Position numbers and translations under genes: made by a program. A stretch of DNA of 64,000 bases from Spodoptera frugiperda (lineage: Eukaryota; Arthropoda; Insecta; Lepidoptera; Noctuidae): assembly GCF_023101765.2 (NCBI RefSeq), contig NC_064237.1:7783649-7847648 (forward strand), written 5' to 3'. The notes beneath the pieces are model-generated. The model made no database searches. It saw only the letters and a program-made list of their open reading frames with translations, and was not told the DNA's origin. Below are positions 23,501-29,160 of this stretch, one piece after another (positions within the stretch are counted from its first letter, which is position 1; the number at the start of each line of letters is the position of its first letter).

Positions 23501-25342
23501 CTCTATCTTAATCAGCTTTCCCCAACCCAATCCTGTTGTGAGTGCTCTATTCCTGAGATCGCATTAAGATTAAACGGTAACACTGTAACACTGTTTTCTA
23601 TACAAAATGAAATTGACAAACAACATTTTGCGAGTGAATCCTGTAACTTAATTTGCGTAGTGTTTGCTTTGGATATTACCATAATGTTATGACGGTTATG
23701 CCTCTAAGGATTGGCAGTGATTTCCTTTCTATCATGCAGTCGGTTTCATCTATACATTGTAAAAGGTAATTTATCTTTTATCTTCAGAAAAATGATAATA
23801 TTCATTATAATATGATAATAATCATTGCAGACCCTAAGTCAAAAAGTCAAAAATGTTTGAATCCATTCGAGTTCATTTCACACCTATAATTGATAAGTAC
23901 AGCTCAAATAACCTCCTTATTTTGTTCTCGTGTTCGAACCTCACAAGCACTACTAAAAAGCAATTATGTACTGCTCTCTGGTACTTACATCAGCTAAATG
24001 CCCCAGGCTAGTCCCGAGGGCGATCGCTGGTATTTCGTACCCGTCGTTTAGTTTGTATGTCAACGCTTGCGTACTGTCGACCTGTAAGTAAAAGAAAATT
24101 TATTAGAAATCCAGGTAGATATCTACAAACAGATGAACTAATAAGAATAAAAGAAGAACACTTCTTCATGGGCTGCGAGAAAATGGAGATAGAAGACAGT
24201 TATCGTTCTCCCGTATGTCTCCAATACCCGAGGTATAGCTTAAATGAAGAATCACAGAACACTTTTATGTGAGAGGTGAGAGGAAAGAGAGTGTCACATT
24301 TTTACTGACTAAAAACCACCCCGTTCCTACTTGTGCTCTTCGAGCTGGAGTCCCGGTAACACACTAGGTAGTCCGCAGTTCTGGGTCAGGCATCAGCCCT
24401 ACTGATGCCATACTGGTCTGATGGCTCTTTGAGGCGGGCGTGGAACACGACGCGCCGTACGGACAGATCTAGTTCTAGTTGGTTGGTGAGCTAATCGTGC
24501 TTACCGTCCACACACCCGCACTTACAATACGGGCATCGTATGACGTATATGAGTATCTTCTGCGACGGCTGGGTACCACAGAACACTAAATTCTTACAAT
24601 AATTTATTTCACAGCTATCTAAATAGCATAGACAAAATAATAACACGAACTATACCAATTCCAAGTTCTGCGTAGCTATCATTTTGCATACATTAAAACA
24701 ATTCTACAACTAAAGTTTCCACCTGAAGCTGTTATTTAAATAAATATTTTCTTTACAATCTTAATAGTTGAATTGAATCAGTAATTATAATCGGCCCAAC
24801 AATATTTGCATTGTTATGGGTTCTGCATTCATTAGAGATTTGCGTTCCAATGGCATAATGTCCATTCAGGCGCAAATCCGCGTAATAGACATTACCTATT
24901 ATGAACTAGCCATTGTATACCAGCTGTAAACAATACGCCTATTAGTATTGAGGAAAGCTTACTGTAAACAGACAAATAAATAAAAATAGGAAGTTTACAT
25001 AGATACGAAATTTTCCAATAATCAAAAACTATACTTTGTAAATTCACTTCAAGTCAATGTATGGGACTAAACAAAATAATTTGGCTTTCATTACAATTAT
25101 TATTTGTGTCTATTTACCAAACGCATTCATTGATTTTTATAGTCACAGTCACAGTTAGTCACAAAATCTTTTAAAAATTCAACATCATATTATTAATTTC
25201 TAACATAAGAGTATCAAAAATATTCCATACAAAAAAAAACCTATACTAACAAATAACAAATGCACCATGCAAGTTTAAAAAAAAAGCATACCAAAAGATG
25301 ATTGAGTGCAAAAAACAACAACAGGCGAGCGTACACGTCCAT
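2318..25342 (-). CDS. Secreted aldo-keto reductase (AKR2E-like), complete, 7 exons
   Basis: NADPH-dependent (beta/alpha)8-barrel carbonyl reductase of 349 residues. Exons in gene order: 25292-25342, 23989-24081, 22240-22422, 20381-20497, 9966-10133, 7263-7460, 2318-2557. All have GT-AG borders and a length divisible by three, so every intron is phase 0. Residues 1-17 are a hydrophobic signal-peptide-like stretch (MDVYARLLLFFALNHLL), so the protein should enter the secretory route. Catalytic tetrad: D75 and Y80 (HIDTASLY), K109 (ITTK), H142 (LYLMHYP). Cofactor-site residues: S180-N181 (GVSNF), Q202, Y228 (AYSPFG), and R280-S281 with R286 (IPRSTNKQR). Known from the family: lepidopteran AKR2E enzymes include a haemolymph 3-dehydroecdysone 3beta-reductase with a short signal peptide, and other members reduce aldehydes or pheromone-type substrates. 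Substrate here is inferred only. The start is the sole ATG giving a leader that splices in phase to exon 2. The reading frame has no breaks. Confidence 0.93.
2740..2872 (-). repeat. GGGAGAAGTCATTGG-family repeat copy
   Basis: Minus-strand copy of a repeat with CCAATGACTTCTCCCGC, then GACTAAAAACC, then CTTTTCGAGCCGGAG. It sits in AKR intron 6. Further copies occur at about 17.3, 24.3, 29.1, 42.5, 43.7, 44.6, 55.6 and 57.8 kb, in both orientations. Confidence 0.6.
4813..5385 (+). mobile_element. tRNA-derived SINE (family 2) split by a Tigger-like MITE
   Basis: The SINE head (GTCGCAAGTGTGAC, then the B-box-like GGTTCGATTCCC) runs to 4866. The diverged body resumes at 5205 and ends in a TCTGCCTACCCATCGGAGG-like tail near 5385. 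The intact element between them (4867-5202) is annotated separately. Confidence 0.6.
4867..5202 (+). mobile_element. Tigger/pogo-like MITE with TA target duplication
   Basis: A 336-bp element with terminal inverted repeats CAGTAGAACTCCAATTATCC, flanked by TA at 4865-4866 and 5203-5204. Internal subrepeats carry ATTATCCGAAT. The terminal sequence and TA duplication fit Tc1/mariner-superfamily pogo/Tigger nonautonomous elements. No transposase is encoded. A C-homopolymer of about 12 lies inside. Confidence 0.85.
5422..5596. mobile_element. MITE, ACTGCCGCACTCAGAG family
   Basis: Ends resemble CATTTAATGATTACTTAA and its complement, around a core related to CCTTAGCAATTGTTTTCGAT. The same family occurs near 6.8, 16.6, 43.5, 58.9 and 60.5 kb. 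Confidence 0.6.
6421..6798. mobile_element. Foldback element with about 143-bp near-perfect arms
   Basis: The left arm 6421-6563 is the reverse complement of 6655-6798, apart from a single extra base in the right arm. The spacer is about 91 bp. Arms start GAAATCCCACCCAAAACATA and end TATAACTTGGCAAGTTTT. No ORF of note. An RNA copy would form a long, almost unbroken hairpin. It lies within AKR intron 6 (between exons 6 and 7), about 0.46 kb from the donor of exon 6. Confidence 0.9.
6804..6928. mobile_element. MITE, ACTGCCGCACTCAGAG family
   Basis: Copy starting ACTACCACGCTCAGTGTCAT with CCTTAGCAATTGTTTTCGAT inside and an inverted end near AATGTCTCTGAG. It abuts the right arm of the foldback element. 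Confidence 0.65.
6950..7235 (+). repeat. Retroelement-like repeat next to AKR exon 6
   Basis: Contains GAGAGCCATGCTTCGGCACG, CCTTAAATTCCTAACCCTCA, AGGCCGGCGACGCACTC and the end ACCATCAGGTGATCGG followed by CGTTTACCGGC. Same family as 19783-20043, 28330-28540 and 52668-52765. The plus-strand ATGGAATAGGGGGCAAACG copies (10.3, 25.6, 56.5 kb) are its opposite-orientation end. Confidence 0.65.
7263..7460 (-). CDS. AKR exon 6: AYSPFG and C-terminal barrel
   Basis: Sixty-six codons (residues 205-270). It starts VNPTITQNELVDWCRRHG and includes MAYSPFG, which carries the tyrosine that stacks on nicotinamide in this family. It ends ILLRYL at a GTAAGT donor. A retroelement-derived repeat ends about 30 bp past that donor. 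Confidence 0.93.
8200..8415 (+). repeat. CTAGCTTCCGCCCGCG-family repeat copy
   Basis: Starts CTAGCTACTTCCGCGCGG and ends GGAGATTAGCGCGTTCAAAC with CAAACAAAC repeats and TATAATATTAGTATAGATG. Located in AKR intron 5. Confidence 0.6.
8570..8685 (+). repeat. Short interspersed repeat (CCAATGATTTTCCCTG family)
   Basis: Contains CCAATGACTTTCCCTGTTTT and CGTTCTGGAGTTATAGCG followed by CCTGAC-like sequence. The family recurs at 22528-22765 and, inverted, at 27705-27825. In the 22.5 kb copy it is joined to a CTTCTACCCGTAACTTCGTC head, linking it to the CTAGCTTTTGCCCGCG family. Confidence 0.5.
8876..9430 (-). mobile_element. 5'-truncated LINE, reverse transcriptase C-terminus
   Basis: The minus-strand frame 9001-9396 encodes DRREMLDMLLLFDILRGKID and SRTRHTHLLSVPSHRSNYG, typical of the region after the reverse transcriptase domain in jockey/CR1-type ORF2 proteins. 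The element ends in a (TAAA)n tail at 8880-8900. Only the 3' part remains, so it is not mobile on its own. It sits in AKR intron 5. Confidence 0.7.
9966..10133 (-). CDS. AKR exon 5: GVSNF cofactor loop
   Basis: Fifty-six codons (residues 149-204), beginning KDGSISDTDYLTTWQGMEDM and containing RSIGVSNFN (nicotinamide-contacting S-N) and KPAVLQIE. It lies 10.2 kb from exon 4, across the largest intron of the gene. Confidence 0.93.
10272..10302. repeat. ATTA microsatellite
   Basis: Simple (ATTA)n run in the 10-kb AKR intron. Confidence 0.8.
10335..10440 (+). repeat. ATGGAATAGGGGGCAAACG-family repeat end
   Basis: Starts TTTTTTATGGAATAGGGGGC and ends near GTACGTTGCCGGCCTTTT. It is the opposite-orientation end of the repeat described at 6950-7235. 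Confidence 0.6.
10490..10820 (+). mobile_element. LINE 3' UTR with (TGATT)n tail
   Basis: Noncoding LINE-type 3' end. It contains ACGGCGGAACATAGCTG and GGTCCACAATAAAGCTGATT, then terminates in (TGATT)n at about 10787-10819. Tails of this kind mark CR1/jockey-like retroposition in Lepidoptera. Confidence 0.6.
11091..11248. mobile_element. Palindromic CCAAT-containing MITE, copy 1
   Basis: About 158 bp and nearly palindromic, with arms of about 75 bp. The ends are GTACCCTT and AAGGGTAC. The centre holds CTGATTGGCC facing CCAATCAGAGCGC. No coding potential. Four more copies are at 18.4, 48.6, 49.0 and 59.6 kb. Confidence 0.85.
12190..13154 (+). mobile_element. 5'-truncated LINE with ORF2 C-terminus and (TGACTT)n tail
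   Basis: An uninterrupted frame (12213-12653, 146 residues) encodes LQKRAIRAIYNLPRRESLRE and RHNFNTRGKNKLAIPQFRLS, then FCVKCYNKLP. This is the C-terminal region of a jockey/CR1-type ORF2 protein. A 500-bp 3' UTR follows, with GGAGTTTCTTGCTCGTTCTT, ending in (TTTGAC)n at about 13120-13153. The same 3' UTR occurs at 51690-51875. The first ATG is only the first in the remnant; the reverse transcriptase core is missing. Confidence 0.8.
14101..14283 (-). mobile_element. tRNA-derived SINE (family 2)
   Basis: Read on the minus strand: GACTGCCTCGTTAGCCGAGT, then a B box GGTTCGATCCCGGG, a diverged body, and the end CCTTCGGGGATTAAAGGCGT. This is a shortened copy of the element at 30889-31174. It is not a tRNA gene, as no cloverleaf 3' half fits. 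Confidence 0.8.
14500..14521. repeat. CA microsatellite
   Basis: (CA)n of about 11 units. Confidence 0.9.
15538..15718 (+). mobile_element. tRNA-derived SINE (family 1)
   Basis: A-box-like AGCGCGATGGCTGG and B box GGTTCGATTCCC, then GAGCAATTCCTTGTGTAATC and GTCGTTTCGGGTCTGG. It ends ACGACACAGGAGAAAATCCT then AGTGTGGGGTAACG. Minus-strand relatives are at 33.1, 36.6 and 52.2 kb. Confidence 0.8.
16250..16337 (+). mobile_element. LINE 3' end, GGCCTTTGTTCAGCAGTGG type
   Basis: Contains GGGGGAGGCCTTTGTTCAGC, then AGTGGACGTCTTCCGGCTG and a degenerate (ATGATG)n tail, the familiar terminus of a widespread insect non-LTR element. Confidence 0.7.
16643..16748. mobile_element. MITE, ACTGCCGCACTCAGAG family
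   Basis: ACTGCCGCATTTAGAGACAT at the left, GATTTTGTATCGAAAACAAT in the core, and TTAAGTAACTACCC at the right. Confidence 0.65.
17335..17480 (-). repeat. GGGAGAAGTCATTGG-family repeat copy
   Basis: GGGGCTCCGCTTGGAAAGCA, then GGTTTTTAGTCAGTCAAGAG and CGGGAGAAGACATTCGATGA. In the large AKR intron. Confidence 0.6.
18046..18205 (-). mobile_element. tRNA-derived SINE (family 2), internally deleted
   Basis: The 3' end ACACCCTTTATCCCCGAAGG and the head CGTCGCACTTGCAACCACTC are present, but the B-box region is lost. Confidence 0.7.
18384..18540. mobile_element. Palindromic CCAAT-containing MITE, copy 2
   Basis: Starts GTACCCTTAGTATGAGTTTA, has CTGATTGGCCGG at the centre and ends AGCAAACTCGTACTAA. 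More diverged than copy 1. Confidence 0.8.
18662..18916 (-). other. Orphan ORF of 84 codons inside the AKR intron
   Basis: The reading frame contains LRTTRTRKTNFVFAQLRNVN followed by PLERIKLYKTLFEYAQTHT. I recognise no family. Composition is protein-like, but there are no clear flanking splice signals and it lies in a repeat-rich intron. It could be a degraded transposon ORF. Not called as a gene. Confidence 0.2.
19013..19127 (+). mobile_element. MITE with CTTACTCACGTAA termini, truncated copy
   Basis: Body GGAATGCTGCTCATGAATAT then GAGCCTCTAGCATGGCTTG. Right terminus ACGTGAGTAAGCCGATAACA then TAATAATTAATT. The left end is missing. Same family as 21972-22157. Confidence 0.75.
19190..19330 (+). 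repeat. Probable LINE 3' tail fragment
   Basis: CAAACTCAAACTCAAAATAT followed by TTATTTGCACGTTAAGG, a motif typical of lepidopteran LINE 3' ends. Family assignment is tentative. Confidence 0.4.
19783..20043 (+). repeat. Retroelement-like repeat copy
   Basis: GAGAGCCATGCTTCGGTTCG, CTTAAATTCCTAACCCCCAA, then GTTTCGGGTGTCCTTGGACC. Same family as 6950-7235. Confidence 0.65.
20057..20211. mobile_element. Small MITE with GGTGCTCCCACACAGC termini
   Basis: About 155 bp with about 40-bp inverted repeats (GGTGCTCCCACACAGCGGTT and TATAACGTTATACAAC), differing at one or two bases. The spacer itself is AT-rich and noncoding. Superfamily not clear; hAT-like is possible. Confidence 0.85.
20221..20332 (+). 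mobile_element. MITE with CTTACTCACGTAA termini, truncated copy
   Basis: GCAGCGCGACAATCGCCGCA, GGAATGCTGCTCATGAATAT, then GTCGAGTTACTCGTCAAATA. It ends about 50 bp short of AKR exon 4. Confidence 0.7.
20381..20497 (-). CDS. AKR exon 4: catalytic His
   Basis: Thirty-nine codons (residues 110-148) starting LWNDAHERNEVLPALLKSL and containing VDLYLMHYP with catalytic H142. The join to exon 3 recreates the family motif ITTK-LWND. The exon ends YR next to a GTATGT donor. Confidence 0.93.
20801..21020 (-). mobile_element. tRNA-derived SINE (family 2), truncated
   Basis: TTACGCCCTTTATCCCCAAA at the 3' end and the B box on the complement of GGGAATCGAACCCGAG. The A-box part is replaced by ATATAGGTTATATA repeats. 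Confidence 0.65.
21672..21850 (+). repeat. CTAGCTTCCGCCCGCG-family repeat copy
   Basis: ACTAGCTTATGTCAGCGGCT, AAAAAGTAGCCTATGCGTTA, and the end CATTTCTAATATTAGTAGG. Confidence 0.55.
21972..22157. mobile_element. MITE with CTTACTCACGTAA termini, full-length copy
   Basis: About 186 bp with about 35-bp imperfect terminal inverted repeats: TTATTGGCTTACTCACGTAA at the left, TTACGTGAATAAGCCGATGG at the right. Body contains GGAATGCTGCTCATGAATAT. This copy defines the family; other copies keep only one end. It ends about 80 bp from the AKR exon 3 donor. Confidence 0.85.
22240..22422 (-). CDS. AKR exon 3: catalytic Asp, Tyr and Lys
   Basis: Sixty-one codons (residues 49-109). It contains ALEAGYRHIDTASLYRVEDE, with catalytic D75 and Y80, and ends exactly on catalytic K109 (YITTK). 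The donor is GTTTGT, less canonical than the other donors of this gene. A MITE ends about 80 bp beyond the donor. Confidence 0.93.
22528..22765 (+). repeat. Interspersed repeat in AKR intron 2
   Basis: GCTTCTACCCGTAACTTCGT at the left, CCAATGATTTTCCCTGTTTT in the middle, and GTTCTGGAGTTATAGAGCCT near the end. Confidence 0.55.
22843..23235. mobile_element. About 390-bp element with TATACAACGTGTA termini, copy 1
   Basis: Ends TATACAACGTGTAAG and TTACACGTTGTATA are inverted repeats. Internal landmarks are GGGGGTATACATATCAATTG and CCTGTATTCATCAGGGCTTC. An inverted relative is at 38902-39297. No coding potential. Confidence 0.7.
23989..24081 (-). CDS. AKR exon 2: first beta strands
   Basis: Thirty-one codons (residues 18-48) between a TTACAG acceptor and a GTAAGT donor. 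It encodes TYKLNDGYEIPAIALGTSLG, which matches the N-terminal beta-hairpin and the G-x-G-T turn found at the start of aldo-keto reductases. Confidence 0.9.
24284..24570 (+). repeat. GGGAGAAGTCATTGG-family repeat, longer copy
   Basis: GACTAAAAACCACCCCGTTC, then CTTCGAGCTGGAGTCCCGG, GGTCAGGCATCAGCCCTACT and GCTCTTTGAGGCGGGCGTGG. It extends further 3' than most copies, like the one at 42480-42805. Confidence 0.6.
25292..25342 (-). CDS. AKR exon 1: start codon and signal peptide
   Basis: Seventeen codons followed by a GTATGC donor. The product is a short charged start (MDVYAR), then a leucine/phenylalanine core, then LNHLL. Joined to exon 2 it reads ...NHLL-VDSTQALTY, where a signal peptidase site around VDS/TQA is plausible. 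This exon is too short to stand out as an ORF. I place it by the phase-0 join, the hydrophobic leader and its position just upstream of exon 2. Confidence 0.8.
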
Positions 25343-25420
25343 TATAGATAAAATATAGCTACACTCTATACGTTGTAAAACTGACAAATTCCGAAATTAG
25401 AGTCTGATCGATCATCGACG
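25343..25420 (-). promoter_or_regulatory. Probable AKR 5' leader and core promoter
   Basis: Directly upstream of the AKR ATG on the minus strand are an AT-rich leader and a TCAGT element (about 25378-25383), which fits the arthropod initiator consensus. No convincing TATA box at the right spacing was seen. The transcription start is inferred only. Confidence 0.3.
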
Positions 25421-25572
25421 TAACACTATCGATTTTATTGGTCGGTGTATGTTACTCGCGAGTGATACTCTGTATTTTATTTAATAGGTGTGATATAGAA
25501 ACATGAGAACCAATGATAGATGACAGCATGAAGCCGAGATAAAACCAGTTTATTTAGATTGTTAATATTTAC

Positions 25573-25835
25573 ATTTTTTATGGAATAGGGGGCAAACGAG
25601 CAGATGGGCCATCTGATGAAAAGTGATCAGCGAAGCCCATGGACACCCGCTACACCAGAGGAGACGCAGGTGCATTGCCGGTCTTTTAAAAACGAATACG
25701 TTCTTTTCTTGAAGGTTTGAAGAATGTATCGGTTCGGAAAAACCGCCGACGACAATACTTGTAGTGGAATACATTGACTCTTTCCATGGGTTTAGTACGA
25801 GCCGATTAAGGAATCCTTTCTCCAACCTTCCTTCT
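25573..25835 (+). repeat. ATGGAATAGGGGGCAAACG-family repeat with adjoining segment
   Basis: Starts TTTTTTATGGAATAGGGGGC, has CCATGGACACCCGCTACACC, and continues into CGGAAAAACCGCCGACGAC and GGGTTTAGTACGAGCCGATT. It lies just upstream of the AKR gene. Confidence 0.6.
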
Positions 25836-26395
25836 TCCCTTTAGAGAATAAAAGTGATCATATATTTATGTTGATCTTACCATTGCTCTCAAAAAGTGAG
25901 TACCACTTTGACCAAACTCTGCCTATTCCATCGGGAAATGAAAGGTGTGATGGTATGTTATATTTATTTTACTCAAGGGCCGCAACTAGGCTGTAAATAG
26001 TACACAAACTTTTCGCCACTTATGTGAGTCCCATGGAATTGGGGTCGAACGCATTGCAATAAACCGAACACGATATATTATGGAGGTACAGCTGGCTAGA
26101 CATGAAGCTATACTACCAATAAGTGAATTAACTTCAATGAGTTTTCGACTTTTTTACAAAACCACAAAGTTGAAATTGTGGTAAAGACATTTAAGAGTTT
26201 CGGGTAGCTTGATGTGCTAGTGTTGGTGATGTGTTTATAGTACTCCTGTACTACAACGACATCTACACGGCCAATGGAGCTGTAACATTAACGTACTTGT
26301 AACTTCGTGACACGATATAATTGACTTGGTTTTCTATTGTTTATTGGGATCTTGAATCGTACACGTGTAGAGTGTATGTCATTAAACTAATCAAC

Positions 26396-26625
26396 TACAG
26401 GGTGTAAGCGGAACGCTCCCGAAAAACGCCACAAATTGTTTATGTTTTTATAATTTTAATCGTTTTTGTGTTTGTATTATTCATGCTATATTAAAATTCA
26501 GCATTAGAATACAACTATTACCTATTACTTAAAATAAACATTGAATTCTTAATTTTTTTAAATAATACACGTTTTTTACCATCACCTGTTTGCGACGTTT
26601 GGGAGCGTCCCGCTTACACCCTGTA
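26396..26625. mobile_element. 230-bp MITE with TACAGGGTGTAAGCGG termini
   Basis: Left TACAGGGTGTAAGCGGAACG then CTCCC; right arm is the complement with one mismatch, ending GCTTACACCCTGTA. The spacer is AT-rich and noncoding. Confidence 0.85.
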
Positions 26626-27704
26626 TAGTGGAAAATTGACTGCAAATGAAAATTTGGTTCTTCTCAAGTCGGTCTGGAAATTGCCTTAACTGCAATCACA
26701 TAAATATTTTTAACAGTCAAACTATTTTTTAAAGTCGAGGAGTCGTTTGATCTTTGGACAGCTACCGAACAAAGTTTCAATATCTATGTAAGTTTTCAGC
26801 TATTTTTTAGGGTAACAAAGAAACGGAAATGCTCTTTTGCTTTTTTCTGGTTGATTTTCATATCAGTAAAAAAAACTCTTGAGTCATATTTTATGGGCGA
26901 GTTTAAAGCGACGCGGGACGCTACGTGTGCTGAATGGCGAATTAATCCATGAGGTATAATGTTTTATCTTTACTTGTATTCGTACCATTTAATCATTAAG
27001 TATTATTTCAGTGCTATAAATAATGCATTTATAATAATATAATGACACAATTTTTTATTTATGTAATCGATTTTTACCTTGTGGAAAATGTCCAGTGTTA
27101 TTTCAAACTCTGTATAAGAGGAAAAATAAGTTTCATACACACGGAAAAATACCCAGAGTCCCACATAATACCTCAAAATAACATTAATAAATACCAAGAC
27201 AGCACAACCTATCATATCAAACAAAATCGACTTGGAGAGTACAATACAAACACAGAAGTGTACAGAAACTATTAATTTTAAAAGAGCATCCCTATAAATA
27301 AAGAATGGCTACACAGACGGACAGATACGTAGCGGGCCCGTTTAAAAACTTCCTCTTTGTTGTTGGGAGATAAACTGCTGTATCTCCCGGGATTTGTTTC
27401 TCGCTTGGGCCACGGAACCTAAAGACATCTTTAATAAGAAAACACAAGGACTTACGAATTTTCAGAGCAGGCTTTATACGTTCCCCTGTCGGTGGCTTTA
27501 CTTTGTAACTTTTTAATTTATTTTTAGTTTCACTCTTTTTTTATTATAGTTTGTTTTAATATTAGTTTGGGGTTAATTACGGTTTTTAATTTATGCATTA
27601 ATTCTTATCTTTAATGTCCATTATTTTTTGTTAGTAGAAAGTTACATATAACTGCATAGTTTAAGAGTATTCGTCGAGACATTTTAGTCTATAATACAAA
27701 AATG

Positions 27705-27825
27705 AATCGGGTTTTCCTTCCTAATGTTATAACTCCAGAACGCAAATTAAGGAAAATAAATTAAAGCAGGAAAACAGGGAAAATCATTGGTGGCGAAACG
27801 GAGTTCGCCGGGTTTGCTAGTTTTC
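27705..27825 (-). repeat. Interspersed repeat, inverted copy
   Basis: On the minus strand it carries CCACCAATGATTTTCCCTGT and GTTCTGGAGTTATAACATTA. Related to 8570-8685 and 22528-22765. Confidence 0.5.
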
Positions 27826-27970
27826 TATAAAAGTGTTACCAAACTATGAGTTACAAAAATATCTTATTACTTTACTGCACACAAAGAAAGCATAATCTGT
27901 ATTCTAGAATTTAATGCTTTTCTATTCTAATCCGTACTCGCAGGTGGGTGTAAGAAACTGGAAACCAAAG

Positions 27971-28131
27971 TAAGGCCACAGTCACACTAGCAAAGCGAAG
28001 TCGACGATGCTTCGTAGGCACGACTAAAACAAACGTATTTTAATTAATGGGGTGGCCGTGTCGCAAATGCGGCTTGTGGGATTATTTTCGTCTTGTTCTC
28101 GCCCCGCTCCGGTAGTGTGGTCATGCCTTAC
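27971..28131. mobile_element. Possible MITE with TAAGGCCACAGTCACACTA end
   Basis: TAAGGCCACAGTCACACTAG at the left, and TAGTGTGGTCATGCCTTA at the right, which is an imperfect inverted repeat of it. The interior contains no ORF. Confidence 0.5.
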
Positions 28132-28329
28132 AGCTTAGGGATTCAAATTGAAGACTGAATCATTAAGAAACTTTAACGGATTTGTTTCTAAGATTTGATT
28201 TGATGACAGTGATCTTACTCTATAGATTAATCTGGATGGGACATTGTACAATTTAATGTTATTTTATTTTATTTTATTTAAATACAAAACAATAGTCCCT
28301 TAAATGCTTCAATTAAAAATGCCCATATT

Positions 28330-28540
28330 GGTATACCGAAAACCGACGTGCAACAACGCTTGCTTTGTGTTTCGTTGTGTGAGTGAGGTTACTAGAGAGG
28401 CAGTTTCTTCCCAATCCCCGATTCCCCAACAACCCTTAAATTCCTAACCTCCAAAATAACAGCAATGCACTCGTAACGCCTCTGGTGTTGCAAGTGTCCA
28501 TGGACAGCGGCGATCGGTTACCATCAGGTGATACGACTTA
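28330..28540 (+). repeat. Retroelement-like repeat copy
   Basis: CCCCAACAACCCTTAAATTC, then CGTAACGCCTCTGGTGTTGC and GGTTACCATCAGGTGATACG. Same family as 6950-7235. Confidence 0.6.
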
Positions 28541-29069
28541 GAAAATATGCAGACGTAATTTCAACTCACTTCCTAACCAATAACAAACAAAGAAACAACA
28601 CATACTCATACAATATTGGGAGAAAATACTTCCCTAAACTAATACCCCGTGATACTCGTATCGATAACTTATAAGCCCAATGGTCCCAGAAACCGATGAC
28701 CTCACAGGACGATTACAAAGACAAACGAGACAAAAGAACTGTCTCAAACTAATGCTTTGAAATACATAAACGTAATAAGAGAACATTATTTAATTCCACC
28801 TCCTTGTTCCGATAAGAAATCGTATAAAACTTTTGTTGTTCCGAAACACAAAAGGCTTTATCTGTTTTATTAGTAGTAATTTTTCTATGTACGTTTGGAG
28901 GTAGGTACATATGTATGATCTCATTTCGATTACGTTTGGCGATTGAAACGCGAAAGTTTTAATTAAAGAAAAGTGAAATAACTTTAGTAACTTTTAAACT
29001 AGTATCTAAACTCTTAAATTAGTCCCCAATGGAACATAACGCTCAATCACTTTTTGGTGCATTTTTAAG

Positions 29070-29160
29070 GGGAAATCATCCAATGACTTCTCCCGCCTTG
29101 GGTGAGGCAAGAGAAAGTATCAGACTCTTACCGACTAAAAACCGCAGCTCCAGATCAACT
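29070..29160 (+). repeat. GGGAGAAGTCATTGG-family repeat, short copy
   Basis: AATCATCCAATGACTTCTCC, CGCCTTGGGTGAGGCAAGAG and GACTCTTACCGACTAAAAAC. Confidence 0.6.

Larger units (their letters stand above)
25420..29060. other. Intergenic DNA upstream of AKR, no gene seen
   Basis: Contains the repeat at 25573, a SINE-2-like remnant near 25925-26065, the MITE at 26396, an inverted interspersed repeat at 27705-27825, a MITE candidate at 27971 and a repeat at 28330-28540. Short frames here lack family features. Confidence 0.6.
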
